Source: Pratylenchus scribneri
Taxonomy: Eukaryota > Nematoda > Chromadorea > Rhabditida > Pratylenchidae
Direction: 5' to 3'
NCBI GenBank assembly: GCA_030063045.1
Contig: JAQSEB010000005.1
Coordinates: 1,501,001 to 1,565,000, forward strand
DNA length: 64,000 nt
Shown: piece by piece, positions 1 to 13,061 of the stretch
How the letters are laid out: each line of letters starts with the position of its first letter
How positions within the stretch are numbered: the first letter of the stretch is position 1
Notes under the pieces: generated by a model
Told to the model about the DNA's origin: nothing
Seen by the model: only the letters and a program-made list of their open reading frames with translations
The model's database searches: none
Program-made: the position numbers and the translations under genes

Positions 1-1763
1 TTTTTCCATATTACAACAAAGAAGCAATCAATTTAGGAAGCAAATAAACCTTTTTAAAGCCTAAGGTACCTCTAAATTTTCTAAAATTTTTGTATAGATT
101 TTATGAATTTAAGCTTATAAAAAGTCACATGTCTTTGGGTGTAATTAAACCCAAATTTTAACTAACTTATTTTACAAATTGTTTAAAAAATTAAAAATTA
201 ATAAAGCCTCTTTTTAGAAGATATTAAGGGCTTTCGAATGGTATTATCACCTTCTCAAATTAGTAATTTCCTTGTTGAGAGAATTGGTTATTTCTTTAAA
301 GAGCTATGGCCAAAAGAATGAATTCGGTTATTAAAAAGATGGCATTGTCTTCAAATTTTAATAAAATATAATCATTTATTTTGCCCAAATTTGCCCTAAT
401 GGGAAGGAATTGTATACAATTATATTATAGGGAAGTGGAGGAGGGAAATGGGTTTTAAAAGGGTATAATTGAGTGGGGCGAATTGCGAGGAAAAAATAAG
501 ACTGGCAAATGAGGTTGAAGGGAATTAAGCAGGTGAAAAGCAAATAAATGCGTGCCAATGCCAATGAATGCTATCTTTCCATCTTTCGCCAAATTGGCTT
601 GAGAGTATTTTATCCACCGCCAAAATGGCTTTTTATCCGCCGCCGACAGCCAGCCACGTCCACACCTAGTAGTTCCGTCGAATCGTGAATTCAATACGAA
701 AAGCCGAGAATTGGCCAATGCCAATTGGAGGCCAATGTGCGCCAATTTGAGGCCAACGTCCAAACGCGGCCCCGGCCACTATTTCCCTTTTTACATCTGC
801 CAGCCATCATCTTACCCTCCCCTCCCTTCGCACCCGCCTTTTTGCGCGCTAATTGCCTTCGCCTCTAATGCCAAAATCCCACTATCCCCTCCATTTATTC
901 ACACACCCGATACTAAATTTCATCTTTAATTTGCGCCATATTTTTATAATTTGCCTTTGGGGCACATTTTACGATGGTCATTTTTATTTTTTTTTTATAT
1001 AGGATTAAATATGGAAAATAAAAAGATTAAATGTGATTGGAATGTATGAAATAAAATTTAAAAAATTCAGAATTTATACGTTCTTAAAAAACTAAAAATT
1101 ATTTTAATTATTTCAATTGCGCTGAATATGAGCTGAAATGTTCTCGAGGAGAGCCAAGAAACTAATATTTATCATGTTTCCGTTTCGTGTAAAAAATTGT
1201 TCTTCAACTATTTGAATTGTTTTTGCTAATTTAACATTCATCTCCATCGCCTTCATTTTCTTCAGATCCGCCACATTTTAAATTATTCTTTAATTTGCGC
1301 ATAATTCATATCGTACCATATTTTTATGATTGCCTTTGGGGAATACGATGGTCATTTTTATTTTTGTAGAGGATTAAATTTGGAAAATAAAATGATTTAA
1401 AATGGATGAAATGGGTAAAATAAAATTTAAAAATTTAATTATAATAATAGGATAAATAAAAAGCTATCAAAATCCTTTTTTATTATTTTCATTTATCCTA
1501 TATGGGGCAAAAAAATTTTTATTAATTATTTATTAGTCACCAAAATTCATTTTATAAAACATCATGGAATCGTAAATCATCGATGTTCACCAAAATGTGC
1601 CCAAATATCCCTTTGACCACCATATATACCCGAAAACAGAGAAAGGGGCAAATGAGGAGGAGACCATCATTCACAACATAAGGCCATCAAAATTTACAAA
1701 ATAATATTACCGTAGACAAATATTGGCTAATGACGACTGATTACCCATCGAAGACCCATCGAA
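1..1763. other. Gene-free AT-rich stretch with old duplications
   Basis: No reading frame here has the composition or splice signals of a gene. Positions 225-330 hold a diverged copy of a dispersed repeat that recurs in introns further right (see the findings). The block 560-900 is richer in G+C and in CCAAT/GCCAAT motifs than its surroundings, which is promoter-like, but no gene can be attached to it. Positions 926-1080 and 1290-1440 are two diverged copies of the same segment: both contain a 'ttaatttgcg' start, a 'tttggg' run and 'gatggtcatttttattttt'. Confidence 0.5.
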
Positions 1764-2115
1764 AAGTCTATTATATTGCAATAGATTGGAGGTCCATCGA
1801 AGATTTATAGAAGATCAATCGAAAATCCATCGGAAGTCCATCGAAGATTCATCGGAGTTTCATCGAAGATCTATCGAAGATCTATCGGAGTTTCATCGGA
1901 GTTTCATCGAAGATCTATCGGAGTTTCATCGGAATTTCATCGAAGATCTATCGGAGTTTCATCGGAGTTTCATCGAAGATCTATCGGAGTTTCATCGGAG
2001 TTTCATCGAAGATCTATCGGAGTTTCATCGGAGTTTCATCGAAGATCTATCGGAGTTTCATCGGAGTTTCATCGAAGATCTATCGGAGTTTCATCGGAGT
2101 TTCATCGGATGGCCA
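1764..2115. repeat. 33-bp minisatellite, open in one frame
   Basis: Tandem units of about 33 bp built on 'atcgaagatctatcggag' and 'tttcatcgga' become nearly identical toward the right end. Because 33 is a multiple of three, one + frame (1786-2139) stays open and would read as repeats of FIEDLSEFHRS. There is no splice or promoter evidence, and the flanks are noncoding in character, so I regard this as a minisatellite rather than a gene. Confidence 0.8.
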
Positions 2116-2779
2116 AAACCGATGTCACGAAGTGCCTGAATCACTGGGAATTTATTTGATTCATGCTAAATTAGTTTTTTGACATGGAAAGAAATAGAAT
2201 AATAAAAAAATGAGAGCAAATAGGCGATTATTTTCGTGATTTTGCTATGAATTTATGAAGAAAATTAGCAGAAATTGATCAAATTGATGTGTGGGACTGT
2301 AGAAGGAAGGGTGAGAGAGGGAGCGGATCAACTTACCTTTGTCTAATTAAAAATAAATATTATATTATTTGGATTTAATATAAATTCAAAAAAATAGATT
2401 TTTAGTAAATATTCAATTGAAAAATCAATTTATATTTTTAATATCAGCCAAAAAAAGTTTTAAAGTAAATTGGCTGTTTTCGGCTAGCTTTTTGCATTTT
2501 TCTAATAAAATTTTTCCATAATTATTTACGCAAAATTGAAATAATTTAACAAATAATTCGTTAAAATTATGGATATATGTAATCCGCAAAACAAATTATA
2601 CATTTTCTTCACCAAATGTGAAAATGAAAATTCATGAAAATTTAGGAGGAAAAAGATTCAATTATATCAAAATATTTTTTATTAAAATAATAAATAAATT
2701 CAAAGCAAAAAGAATGTGTAAATTGGAAATCAAATTAACTTTTCCTTATTCAAAATAAATTCGACACAATTTTTATGCT

Positions 2780-4910
2780 CATTTGCCAGCAATTGTTGCG
2801 GTTTTTTGTGTTCCACCCGCCATTTATTTTGCTATGCATTTCCAAATAATTTCTGGCAATTTCAGCAAGCAAATCCATCAAAGAAGAAAAAACTTCAAAT
2901 TCAATGAAAAAACAAACTTCCCGTTAAACCTATTTACCCAACATTTTTGTCATCCCTCTTTTTTGTTATTTCGGCAAAAATTTGAGAGCGATTTTGTTGA
3001 AGAATTGCGTTAAATTAAATTTCTATATCTTTGACCAAAAAAAATTTATAAAATTTCTGGGAAAAAGTGCAACGGCGAATTGTGAAGTGCAATCTAATAA
3101 GGGCAAACATACAAATATTTTTGACTCAAATGCCGGCCCACAATTGGCTCAAAAATTTGAGACACTATGGCAAATGTTAAATAAATCCGCCCTTACTCCC
3201 TCATCTACTCTAATACCCAAGATAATTAAATTTATATTGAAAAATATTTTTAGAAATTTTGGAAATAATTTTTTAAACTCATGCTAACCCATACTAAACC
3301 CAAGATGCATAATTTTACGCGAAAAAATGTAAAAAATTTGGCATTTCCTCCTACAACCCCACATTCAAAAGGGTTGAGTTTCCTCTTTTTTCTATAAATT
3401 GGCTACATTTTCTTTAAAATTTGATATAAAAATATATGGAAAAGACTATAAATTATGGATAATAAAAAAAATAAAAAGCTATTTTTTGAATGATTTTTAA
3501 TGCTTTAAAATGGCATATTGCTTTCCCGAATTGATTGCTTCCATAAAAGAATTTATAGAATTTTATTTAGATTTAAAAATGACCAAAAATAATAACAAAA
3601 TAATTAAATAAAAGTAACACCTTTTTACTTGCAATTCCAATGAAAAAATTTGCCATGGAAAATATGGTGAAAGAAATGAGAAAATTGACGAGAGAGTTGT
3701 AAAAAAAGTAATGGGAAAACAATATCTATCCTTCCTTGTTTGCTTCCCATACAATATTTTCACTATTAAAATTGGGGGTCTCTGCGGCTTGAATGGGCAG
3801 TCAGCGAGGGAGGGGTAGAGAAGCGAGAAAAAGCAAGAGGGACAATGCTGAGCGATTGCCCACTCCCTTTGCATTTCTTCTCTTCAGTTTGCTCCTACTG
3901 GCTGCTTTCCATAAACATTTTTTCTGATTAATGGGGGTATTCTATATAAGCGACATGGCATTTTGTGTTGCTGTGGGGTTCAGAGGGAATTGGTGCCCAA
4001 AGGCAGATGTCAAGGTACATTCCTTCTGCTGCGGGCTGTTGGCGACAAAAGTGGCCTGGGATTGATTTATGCAAAATTGAAGGAAGAAAATGGCAAATTG
4101 GAGGCAAAAAATGATCAAAAATACAAAAAATATTGTCAGCCATGGCCCAAAGTGGCATCGCAATGTCTCCTTGATCAGATGAAGCCGGCTGAGCCCCCCA
4201 AATTTTTTTCAAAATTATTTTTCATTTTATTAATTAATATTTTAATTTTATTTCCTTTTTCTCTTTGTTTATTTTAAATTCAATGAAAAAATAAACTTTC
4301 ATCTTCTAATCTAAACCTATTTTATTTACTTAACATTTTTATCTTCCCTTTCTTTTGCGGCACAAATTTGAGGACAACTATTTGAAGAAAATGGAGCAAA
4401 ATTCAATTCAATTTCCATATCTTTGACCACAAAAATTTCTAGAATTCCTGAGAAAAGTGCATCGTCGGAATGTTAAGGGCATTATTAAAAGCAAACATTC
4501 AAATATTTTTGACTCCCATGGACAAAAGTTGTAACAAATATTTGAGATGCAGTTGGAAATGTTGCTATTTTAATTGTATTTTCTTGTTTCTTTGCTGATT
4601 TTTAAAATATTTTCATTCTTAAATCCATCCTTCATATTCAGTGAAAAAACTAACTTTCCTCAAGACCTATTTACCCCAATTTTGTTATCCTTCTTCTATA
4701 TTGTTATTTCGGCACACACAATTTGAGGCAACTAAAAGTATTGGAATTTGAATAAAAGAGAACAAAATTCAATTCAATTTCCATATATTTGAGCACAAAA
4801 ATTTCTAGAATTCCTGAGAAAAGTGCAACTGTGGATTGTTAAGGGCACTAAGGGCAAAATTTTTGACTCCCTTACAGGGTAAAATTGGCACAAATATTTG
4901 AGAAGTTTAT
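2780..4910. repeat. Diverged direct repeats
   Basis: A segment containing 'tttcggcaaaaatttgag', 'tccatatctttgac' and 'ggaaaaagtgcaac' at about 2,820-3,130 recurs at about 4,280-4,520 and again at about 4,620-4,900. The second and third copies lie closest together. The copies carry many indels and no shared open frame, so they look like old noncoding duplications. Confidence 0.6.
3930..3970 (+). promoter_or_regulatory. Possible TATA-type core promoter
   Basis: TATATAAG at 3943-3950 sits at the edge of an unusually GC-rich block (3,770-4,190) in an otherwise AT-rich region. A donor-like AAG|GTACAT follows at about 4,013. No downstream coding exon could be recognised, so any transcript would be noncoding or an undetected gene. 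Confidence 0.2.
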
Positions 4911-5289
4911 TGCCGCTAACATAACTAAACCTACTTTCATTCTATTATCCCACAGGCTTAATTGAAAATTTATTAAAAGTTTGGTCACAACAATAAAAAA
5001 GAAAGAATTATGAAATTTTCGGGGTTGGGCCATCGGGTTATAACCATCATATAAAAATATTAAAGAAATACATAAAAATAATCATTTTGTCCATTTTATG
5101 GCCATAGAGAAATATTAACAGTTTTTGGCACTTAAAATTTTTCCTGCTAATTTAAAAATTAATGATTTTGAAATTTTAAATAGGAAAAATTCTAAATAAA
5201 ATGGCACATTTTATTAGCAATCATAAAAGCAATAGAATATAATATTAGCAATATTTTTTATTGTATTTATGGCTAACTATTTTAATACC

Positions 5290-5960
5290 ACAAATAAATT
5301 GGCTCATTTACTTCCCATTTGACATCATTTTTATTGAAAAACCCATTTTCTGATGGAATTGCCATAAAAATTCCTTGGTTTATATTTCGCGCTTCCCTTG
5401 GATTTTGTTTGTCTTTGTCTTTGGCCAATGCCTTTTTGCCCATTTTGGTCCCTATTATTTGGTCTTCTCATCAGAAAAATCTCATAAAATGCCAATGCCA
5501 CATTGGCCATTCTCTTCTTTCCTTCTTCTACTCATTTCTCAAATATTGGGCATGAAGAATTAATGGAAGAAAGGATAGCAATTTTTAATACTCAAAGAAA
5601 AGGGCTCCTTTCCCATTAATTTGACATCATTCTTATCACACAAAAACCCATTTTTTGATGTACTAGTATTGGCACAAAAATTCCTTGGAGACAGATTTAT
5701 GGCAAATTTTTATTCAGCTTGATGTTTTGGTTTGCTCTGTCATTTTTTGCCAATTTTTGGTCATCATTTGCCACTAGTACTTTCATTTGGTCCCCTGTTC
5801 CTTGGTCTCATCAAAAGCAAAAAAAATCTCATAAAATACCAATGCCACATTGGCCATTCTCTTCTTTCTTTCTTTCCGTCTTTTCAATTCTCTCATTATT
5901 CCTCGGCAGCCTTTCCCGCATTCTTTTCTTTCCTCAAATATGCCAATGCCAATCTCACCG
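5290..5960. repeat. Two diverged direct repeats of about 300 bp
   Basis: The segments 5,300-5,560 and about 5,610-5,960 share, in order, 'catttgacatcat', an 'aaaacccatttt' motif, 'ttccttgg', 'ctcataaaat', and 'ccaatgccacattggccatt' followed by 'ctcttcttt'. This is a tandem duplication. The open frames over it begin at non-ATG codons or lack coding character. Confidence 0.6.
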
Positions 5961-6670
5961 CAATATGAGAATCCCCCCATCCCATTTTAGGGAATGTGGG
6001 AGGTTGGAATTGGATCCATTTTTTGAGCCAACAAAAACAGTCAATCCCACGCTGGAAAAAATTTGTTCCCGGTTTGTCAATGTGTCCTTAAAACAAATAT
6101 TTCTTTTGTTTTCCAATCAATTTTGACATTTAATTTTCGATTTGAGGCAGTGTCGTGGTGAAATATGAGCTTAGAACGAAGTATCTTCAATTAGCCAGAT
6201 TTTGTACTTATATCGGTTTTTAGCTAGGATCTCAGCAAAGTAAAAGCCAATTTGAGGGGAAGATGATATGGCCTTAGGAAAGCATAAGTTAACTCTATAA
6301 AATGGGCTTTATTCACTTACAGATTTATTTAATTTAAATTTAAAAAAAAATCAAAATTTTATGTTAATATGAAAAATCTTTTCTCCAAATCGTTGGAAAA
6401 TTTAATAAATTTTTAAAGCCATTTTATGAAAAAATTCAGGCTTTTCCGACAGTAAATCGCCTTTCAAAATTGACAATACAGAAATAAAATCCACTCTCTC
6501 ATAAGATTTCGAATTTTTAATTAGACAAATTTATAATTTAATTTAGCCACTTTTTAGTGGAATTTCTTGCCTTACGAAGGTTATATGACCTTCCCAATTG
6601 GCAATTACCTCACTAAAATCTATAGACCAAAATCAAATTAGGAATTTTTAATAACGCTTTTAGATTATCT

Positions 6671-7599
6671 GGGGCCTTTCCAAATATCCGCCATATGCCA
6701 AAAACCATAAGCCATTTAGCCATTATGGCAAAATGGCATTCAAATAACGGAATTTTTGCCAAATAGCCACAAAATGGCAGATGACAAACCATATTGCCAA
6801 ATAGCCATTCTTTCCCTTATGGTTTGCCAAATGCCATAGCCATGTGCTCAAATAAAAATAAATCAGTTCAAATAAATTATGGCTAGCCAAATAGCCAAAT
6901 GCCATATCCTCTATTGTTTTTAAGCTTATAATTTGCATATTTTTGTCCAAATTAAAAATTTTTTAATATATTCTTAATCAGAAAATCAAGACGCATCGAA
7001 TGAGCTATAACTTGTCAAGGAAAAACAATTTCTAAAAATTTATGGCAATTTGACATTGCGGTTTTCTACTTTGTCCGAAAAAACAATTTTTAAAATTTTT
7101 TTGAGATATTTTTCAGTTAAAATATTGTTTTGGAATAATTTTTATTGAATTCAGATTCAAAATTAATTTTTCAAAAATTAAATTTTTAGACCCCAAAACA
7201 TAGGTAAATTTTAAGAATTTCAAAAATCTGACTTCACCATAATTTTTTTCATCCCTGAAAACCCCCGAGTACTCGGGGAAATCTCGATTTGACACCCCAT
7301 TCCCGAGAAAAGTTGGATTGCCAACGCTTTTTTGCTATGGCAGATGAAAATGGCAAAATGGGAAAATGAAATGGCATTTGGGTTTTATTTGCAAAGAAAT
7401 TGCCATTTTATTGCCATTTTGGCAAAATGGCATAAGGTTTGCCAATTTCCATATAGCCATTTGGCATGTGGCAATGGCAGTTTATTTGAACAGAATTCTG
7501 CCATATAGCCAAAAATTTAATTGAACAGAAAAATGGCATATGGTTTTCCATATAGCCATATGGCAAATGGCATATGGCGGATATTTGGAAAGGCCCCTG
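6671..7599. mobile_element. Inverted-repeat element, TIR GGGGCCTTTCCAAATATC
   Basis: The left end (from 6671) and right end (to about 7,599) are inverted copies of about 29 bp starting GGGGCCTTTCCAAATATCCG. The interior is dominated by short permutations of 'gccatatggcaaa'. No transposase frame is visible, so it would be a nonautonomous element of about 930 bp. The termini resemble CAGGGGCC hAT ends, but I could not find a clean 8-bp target duplication. Confidence 0.65.
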
Positions 7600-8420
7600 A
7601 TCTTTTGGCTAATAGTTCAAAATGGAAGCAACCAATTCAACAAGGAAATATGCCATTCGAAGGTTTTAAATATCCTCTAAAAATGGATAATTCTAATTTT
7701 TTGAAAATTGAAAACAAATTTTAAAATAAACAGCTTTTCCTCATAAAATTCTGATTTATAACACTGAAAGATATATAAATTTTTTAAAGCTAAATTTTAT
7801 AAAATTTTAAAATGATAAATTTTAAATGACACTTGGGATTTTCAGTGATATATCAGATATCACATCCCAGATTGGCAAATTATTCATCGAATAAGGGACA
7901 AAACAAATACTAAATCCGTCCCTTATACACCTTCACATTCAACTGTCCGCAACAATTAAAGCAGTGCTTTCTTTGAATTTAGCTCCCCCAATTTGTGGAC
8001 AAAAAATTGACAAAGCTTTTCGGGGGCTCTGCTCTTTGGCCTCTTTTGGCCATTTCCTCCTCCTTCTTCTCCTCTTTTTTTGGCCTCAAATGCACATTTT
8101 AGGGAGCATAAATTCCTTTCATTCTTTCATTTCTAAAGCCTCATTTTCTGGGCCCTTCCCGGCCATCCTTATATTCTCCACATTTAGTTCCCATCCATTG
8201 AATGGGCCATACTTGGCCACATATTCAATTTTGAAGGAGAGGGCGGAAGGAGGGTGGAGGACCAATTGCTTTTCATCCCCTTATCTTCATTCTATTCTAA
8301 GTGGCCTTCTTTCTTGCCAATTCATTCAATTCAATTCCGGCATCCCCTTTCCCTTGGCCAATTCTTTTTTTCAATTCGTCATTTTGAGACTTCCGTCTTT
8401 TGAGTGTTAAAAAAAATGGG

Positions 8421-8945
8421 AAAAGGCGGACCACAATTTTTGTTTTATAACTTATTCTTAAAGAGAACCGTTTAGAATGTTTCTATTTGGGTTTAATAGA
8501 GCAATGGTTTATCTATTCTTCCCGTATCCTCCCTTCTATTTCTAAACGGTCTCTTTATTGTCCATTCATTCAATTCAATTCCGCCATCTCCTTGGCTAAT
8601 TCTTTTTTTCCTTCGTCATTTTGAGATTCCTTCTTTTGGAGGAAGGAGGGAAATGATTAGGCCCTCCGGTTAATGGTTGACTAATTTCTACTTTAAACTC
8701 ATCCCAAATGAAACCGTTTCAAATATTTTTCATATGCCTTTGATAAAGCAATGAATTATCTATTGAATAGTGTAAAAATCGTTTTATATTAATATTGAAA
8801 AATGGTGTTTTTGAATAAAATTGGGCAAAATTTTAATAATTTGAAGGATTTTGATTATTTTAAAAATCAATTAATATATTTTATATGACCCGATAGAGAA
8901 TTTATTGCAATAATTAATTAGGCGCTAAGCTATTAGCTTTCAAAC
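8421..8945. mobile_element. Decayed relative of the 55-kb Mutator-like element
   Basis: Segments at 8,445-8,530 and 8,695-8,945 match the interior of the element at 55,044-55,430. Shared landmarks are 'gaaccgtttagaatgttt' (or close variants), 'agagcaatg' followed by 'tttatctatt', 'gatagagaatttattgc' and 'aggcgctaagctattagctt'. The terminal repeats are no longer clear. Confidence 0.5.
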
Positions 8946-8959
8946 CGTACCGCCTATTT

Positions 8960-9830
8960 TCCTACTCCTCGTCATTTTGAGACTTCCGCCGTCTTTTGAG
9001 TGTCGAAAGGAATGGAAAAGAGGGAAAAGTGGCCGGAAAAGGAAGGCGGGCAAAAAAGCAAAAGCAAAAGCCGCAAAATGGGAGGGAGGAAAAGCAATAA
9101 TCCCATTTTCCATCTTTTCATTTCCCCTCAAATTTTTTTTGGGGAAAAGCGCAGCTGCACAAAAATGAGGAGGACGGCACTCATTTTGGACAGAGGACAC
9201 ACTCATTTTCCATCCTTTTTGAAGCCAAATGCCACAGCAAAATAGAGGAATGGTGTTTATTTGTTTTTGTTTCCTGAATTTACGACCCCCTCTTTTCCTT
9301 CTCAAATTGCCCTTTTTGCATGGCAATTATTGCCTATTTTAATTAAATATTCTGTCTCGGATCTAGGCACCTTTATGGTCGGATTTAAATGATTTCCTTC
9401 TTAAAATTTGCGCTTAATTTACGGGGCCATTTTGTCCATCTTTTGAGTGTCGAAAGGAATGAATGGTAATTGAGAAGGGGGCAAATGTGGCCGTAAAAGG
9501 AAGGCGAGCAAAAAAAAAAACAACGCAAAACGAAGTAAAAAAGAGAGTAAAAGCAATAATCCCATTTTCTTCCCTTCATTTCCTCTCAATTTTTTGGGAA
9601 AAAGCGTGGCACAAAAATGATGCGGATGGCACTTTGGCCACTCATTTTGGGTAAATGATGACACTCATTTTCAATCCTCAGGGAGTAAAAGTAAAATGGC
9701 ACCGCAAAAAAGGATGTTTGTTTTGGGGTTGTTTTTGTCTCCTTAATTTTCCGTCCCTCTTTTGCCTGCCTTCTCAAATTGCCTCTATTTTTGCGTATGC
9801 CAATGCCAATTATCGAAGCCCCACTCACTT
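8960..9830. repeat. Two direct repeats of about 350 bp
   Basis: The segments about 8,975-9,320 and 9,435-9,790 share 'cttttgagtgtcgaaagg', 'gcaataatcccattttc', a 'ttttggggaaaagcg' block, a 'cacaaaaatgag'-like run, and 'ggacactcattttc'-like text in the same order. A third partial trace is at 8,380-8,640. Open frames over both copies are short and mutually inconsistent. Confidence 0.6.
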
Positions 9831-10895
9831 TCGTCTCGTCACTTTAATGAATATTTTGCTTTGGCTTTTTTGTGCGTGGATTTACGAATTTTCTGCGCCA
9901 TTTAAATTAGATAAAATTTATGTAAATTCAATTTCTGCGTTTCATCGCAATTCTTTTGTTCTTTTGTCTATTGTCTTTTTGGAATTTAGCCTTGTATAAT
10001 GGCCTTTAATCCAAAATTGCTTTCTACATCATAAATGAATATAATTTCTCAAGAGAGCCACTTTCTTTTCCCATATTTAATGATTATTTGAATATTTTGC
10101 CTCGGGGGCACTTTTGTGCGTGGATTTACGAATTTTCTGTGCCATTTAAATTAGGGGCAAAATTCGCCACTTTTAATGAAATATTTTGCCTAAGTAAGCA
10201 ATTTTGTGCTTAGATTTACGAATTTTTTGCGCCATTTAAATTAGGGGCAAAATTTATGCAAATTCAATTTTTGCGTCTCAATTCCTTTTATTTGTTTTCT
10301 TTTATTTTACATTGTCAAAAATGCACTTTTATCCAAATTTCTATCCATTTTCGAGTCTTTTGACTTTAATTTGCAAACAGGAAATCACGCAAATGACATT
10401 CTTAAAAGGGTGATATGACAATATCTATAAGGGCAAAAAATTAATACATTAATACATTAAGCAATTCTCATTCTAATTATGGAAATAAAAATGAGTGGTT
10501 TTCTGGAATAAATACACAATTAATCCATTCCTTTTCCCCATTTTTTAATGAAGTACTTTTGTGCTTGGATTTACGGATTTTCTGCGCCTCTTTTATGTAA
10601 AGCCAATTTCTGGGTCTTAATTCTTTGCTTTTTTTCTATTTAGCATCATTTGATTGCACTTTTATCCAAACTTTTACCGCACACATCATTTTATCAAGAA
10701 AGCCATTGTTTTGACTTTTAAAATTTGCAAACAGGAAATCATGTAAATGACATTCTTAAAAGGGCGATTAATGTGACGCGCGCGAATATTATTTATAAGG
10801 GCAAAGAATTAATACATTAAGCCATTCTAATGGAAATGAGTAGATGAGTGAGTGGTTGTCTGGAATAAATACACCATTCATTAATCCATTCCCCA
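9830..10895. repeat. Irregular tandem duplications
   Basis: A block with 'gtggatttacgaattttctg' and 'cgccatttaaattag' appears around 9,870, 10,110, 10,205 and 10,560. A second block with 'tttgcaaacaggaaatca' and 'aatgacattcttaaaaggg' appears at 10,370 and 10,725, each followed by 'aattaatacattaag'. The segment is a layered local duplication with no supportable gene. Confidence 0.6.
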
Positions 10896-13061
10896 TGTTG
10901 TCATTTTTTATTTAAAATTGCAAAAATTAATGACAAAAATTTTTGTGAAGTAATAAAATTGGCTTTAAACATTTTTGAATATTTTAAATTTTTAAAAATT
11001 TTGATAGGTCTCATCTAAATTTTTAAATTATTTTAGGGAAATACATAAAGTGCATATTGAAAAATGCCGAAAAGATTATTTCATATTCATACTGCATGAA
11101 AAATTATTTAAATAAAATTTTTTAATTTGTGAAAGAAAATTTTCGCTCAATTCAATTAAAATTAATTCTGCCAGCATTGAATTTGATGTCAGACCTTAAA
11201 CTAATATAGAAAAAAAATTATTAAAAAATCCAATATTTTTCTACATATTTTCATAATTCACTTTTCCAAATTCCGAGACATTGGTGGTGTTTTATTTTTA
11301 TAATATTTTTTCCCAATATTAGGAACAAGAACATTTCTAAGCCATAAGATGAACAAACCAAATTTCGCCAAAATGTTATGAAAAATTGACTTCATTTTAA
11401 GAATTATTTTAAAACTAGATTATAGAAATGATTTCCTTAATATTTGGTAGAGGATTTTGTCTTCCATCCAAAATCCAAATATAAAATTAGCAAGTCTGGG
11501 CAGTATAAATTTGATTATTTTCAATGCAATTTTTTCAGCAATTTGCCCAAAGTAAATAGGAAATTTAGAGTTAATATTTTCGGCACATTTTTCCTAATTT
11601 AATTTTCCAAATTCTGAGAACATATATTTATATTTGATGTTTCAATTTATAATTTTTCTCCCAATAATGAGAATAAGAACAAAGACCATTTTTATGGCCA
11701 TAAGAATGTGTGCAAATCTAATTTATTGGCCAAACAAAGCAAACATTCACATGTTCTATGTCAAGTGACTATATGTAGTATTTTATTGACCAAAAATCGG
11801 CATATTAAAAGCCAACAGCTGAGAATGGCTGAATGGGAATGGGAGAATATGTGGGAGGCAAATTGGATACCAATTCCCTCCCATTTTCTTTGGCAATTTT
11901 ACCCAATTTTCGCGCGCCCACCAACCGCTCCCATTTTTATATATGACATCATTTTCCCAAAGGCAACATTCTACATTCTATACCCCCCTTTTTAAGCATT
12001 CAACATCACATTTGTTGAAATTGTCATTTTGGTCAAAAAAAAGCCAAATACTTATTAGGTAGAAAAATTCTCAACGAATTCATTCCATTTTCTTTAGGCT
12101 TTTTGGGGGTGTTCCTTTCGCTTTTCTTTTCTCATCATTTTCTCTCAGCTTTTCGCCGCCATCTTCCGCGCTTCCTCTCAAGAATTCCTAGTCCGTCTCT
12201 GGGCGCAAAAAATGACACAGTGAGGTGAACCCGACACCACTTTTTGGGTAAACAAAACACTAAACATTCTAAAAGAAACCATCCAAAGAAAAGAGGGAGG
12301 TTTGGCCATAAAGCCATCCAAAATGCTTTGTTTTCATTGGCTTTGTACCTTTGGAACCCTTCACAAAGCGACACTTTTTGACACCTTTTTGCTGGTGAGT
12401 GAACGAAGGCGATAGATAGCTCAAGCTTTGCTACTTTTTTTGCTTTGTTTTTCGTATATTTTGCTTTTGTACCTTGACACTGTTTGGGCAAACACACAAA
12501 CATCAAAGAAGGTGACACGATGGGAAAATGAGTCTTGCATTGAGCTTTTTAAAAATTCAAAAAGAAGATTTGTTGGTGAGGCGCGCCGTCAATGTCAAAA
12601 GCTGCGCTAAAAACTTTGTTACTTTTTTTTGTTACTTTATTTTTCGGATCAAGCAGGATCAAAATGGTACATTTTCTGCCATTCCACCTTCACAAAATTG
12701 ACAAAGGAAAAATGAAGAAATTTGCAAGAGTTTTCGCGCCTACCCCACTTTTCGTAAACATGTCAAAGGCAGCCTAACTCCGAATGCCAAAAAATTTTTG
12801 GCGATGGTGTCAAATTCCGAGACTTTAACCTGATCTCTCTCCATTGGGCTCACAATCCCTAAGACATTTTGTATAATGAGATCCTCTGCTGGGCTCCATT
12901 TTCATCACATCCCATTTCCCGACCAACATCATTTTCTTACTCCAAACATTTACTCCAAAAAATTTCCTAAAAATTCTTCAAAAAATTTCCTAAAAATTCT
13001 TCAAAAATTTCCTAAAAATTCCCAAAAATCCACGCGAATTATTCGTGAAACCATTTAAAAA
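10896..13061. other. Gene-free stretch upstream of the copine gene
   Basis: AT-rich sequence without a convincing exon. The block 12,100-12,800 is richer in G+C and holds imperfect inverted and direct motifs such as 'aatgtcaaaagctgcgct' (12,590) and 'catgtcaaaggcagc' (12,760). Positions 12,955-13,030 are short tandem copies of 'tttcctaaaaattcttcaaa'. The copine promoter presumably lies in this region, but I see no definite core element. Confidence 0.4.

Noticed and set aside
711..929. Pro-rich open frame in a GC-richer block
   Set aside because: No splice partners, and composition is explained by repeated GCCAAT-type motifs; more likely regulatory or spacer DNA.
3963..4277. Cys-rich open frame after a TATA-like motif
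   Set aside because: It starts at TTG and runs into AT-rich noncoding sequence; the ATG-based reading is short. Kept only as a possible promoter.
5719..6126. Open frame of about 135 codons
   Set aside because: It lies across one copy of a tandem noncoding duplication; the sister copy at 5,300-5,560 does not keep the frame.
7964..8410. Long + strand open frame of about 148 codons
   Set aside because: It opens at TTG, is hydrophobic low-complexity text, overlaps duplicated noncoding segments and has no supporting splice or codon signal.
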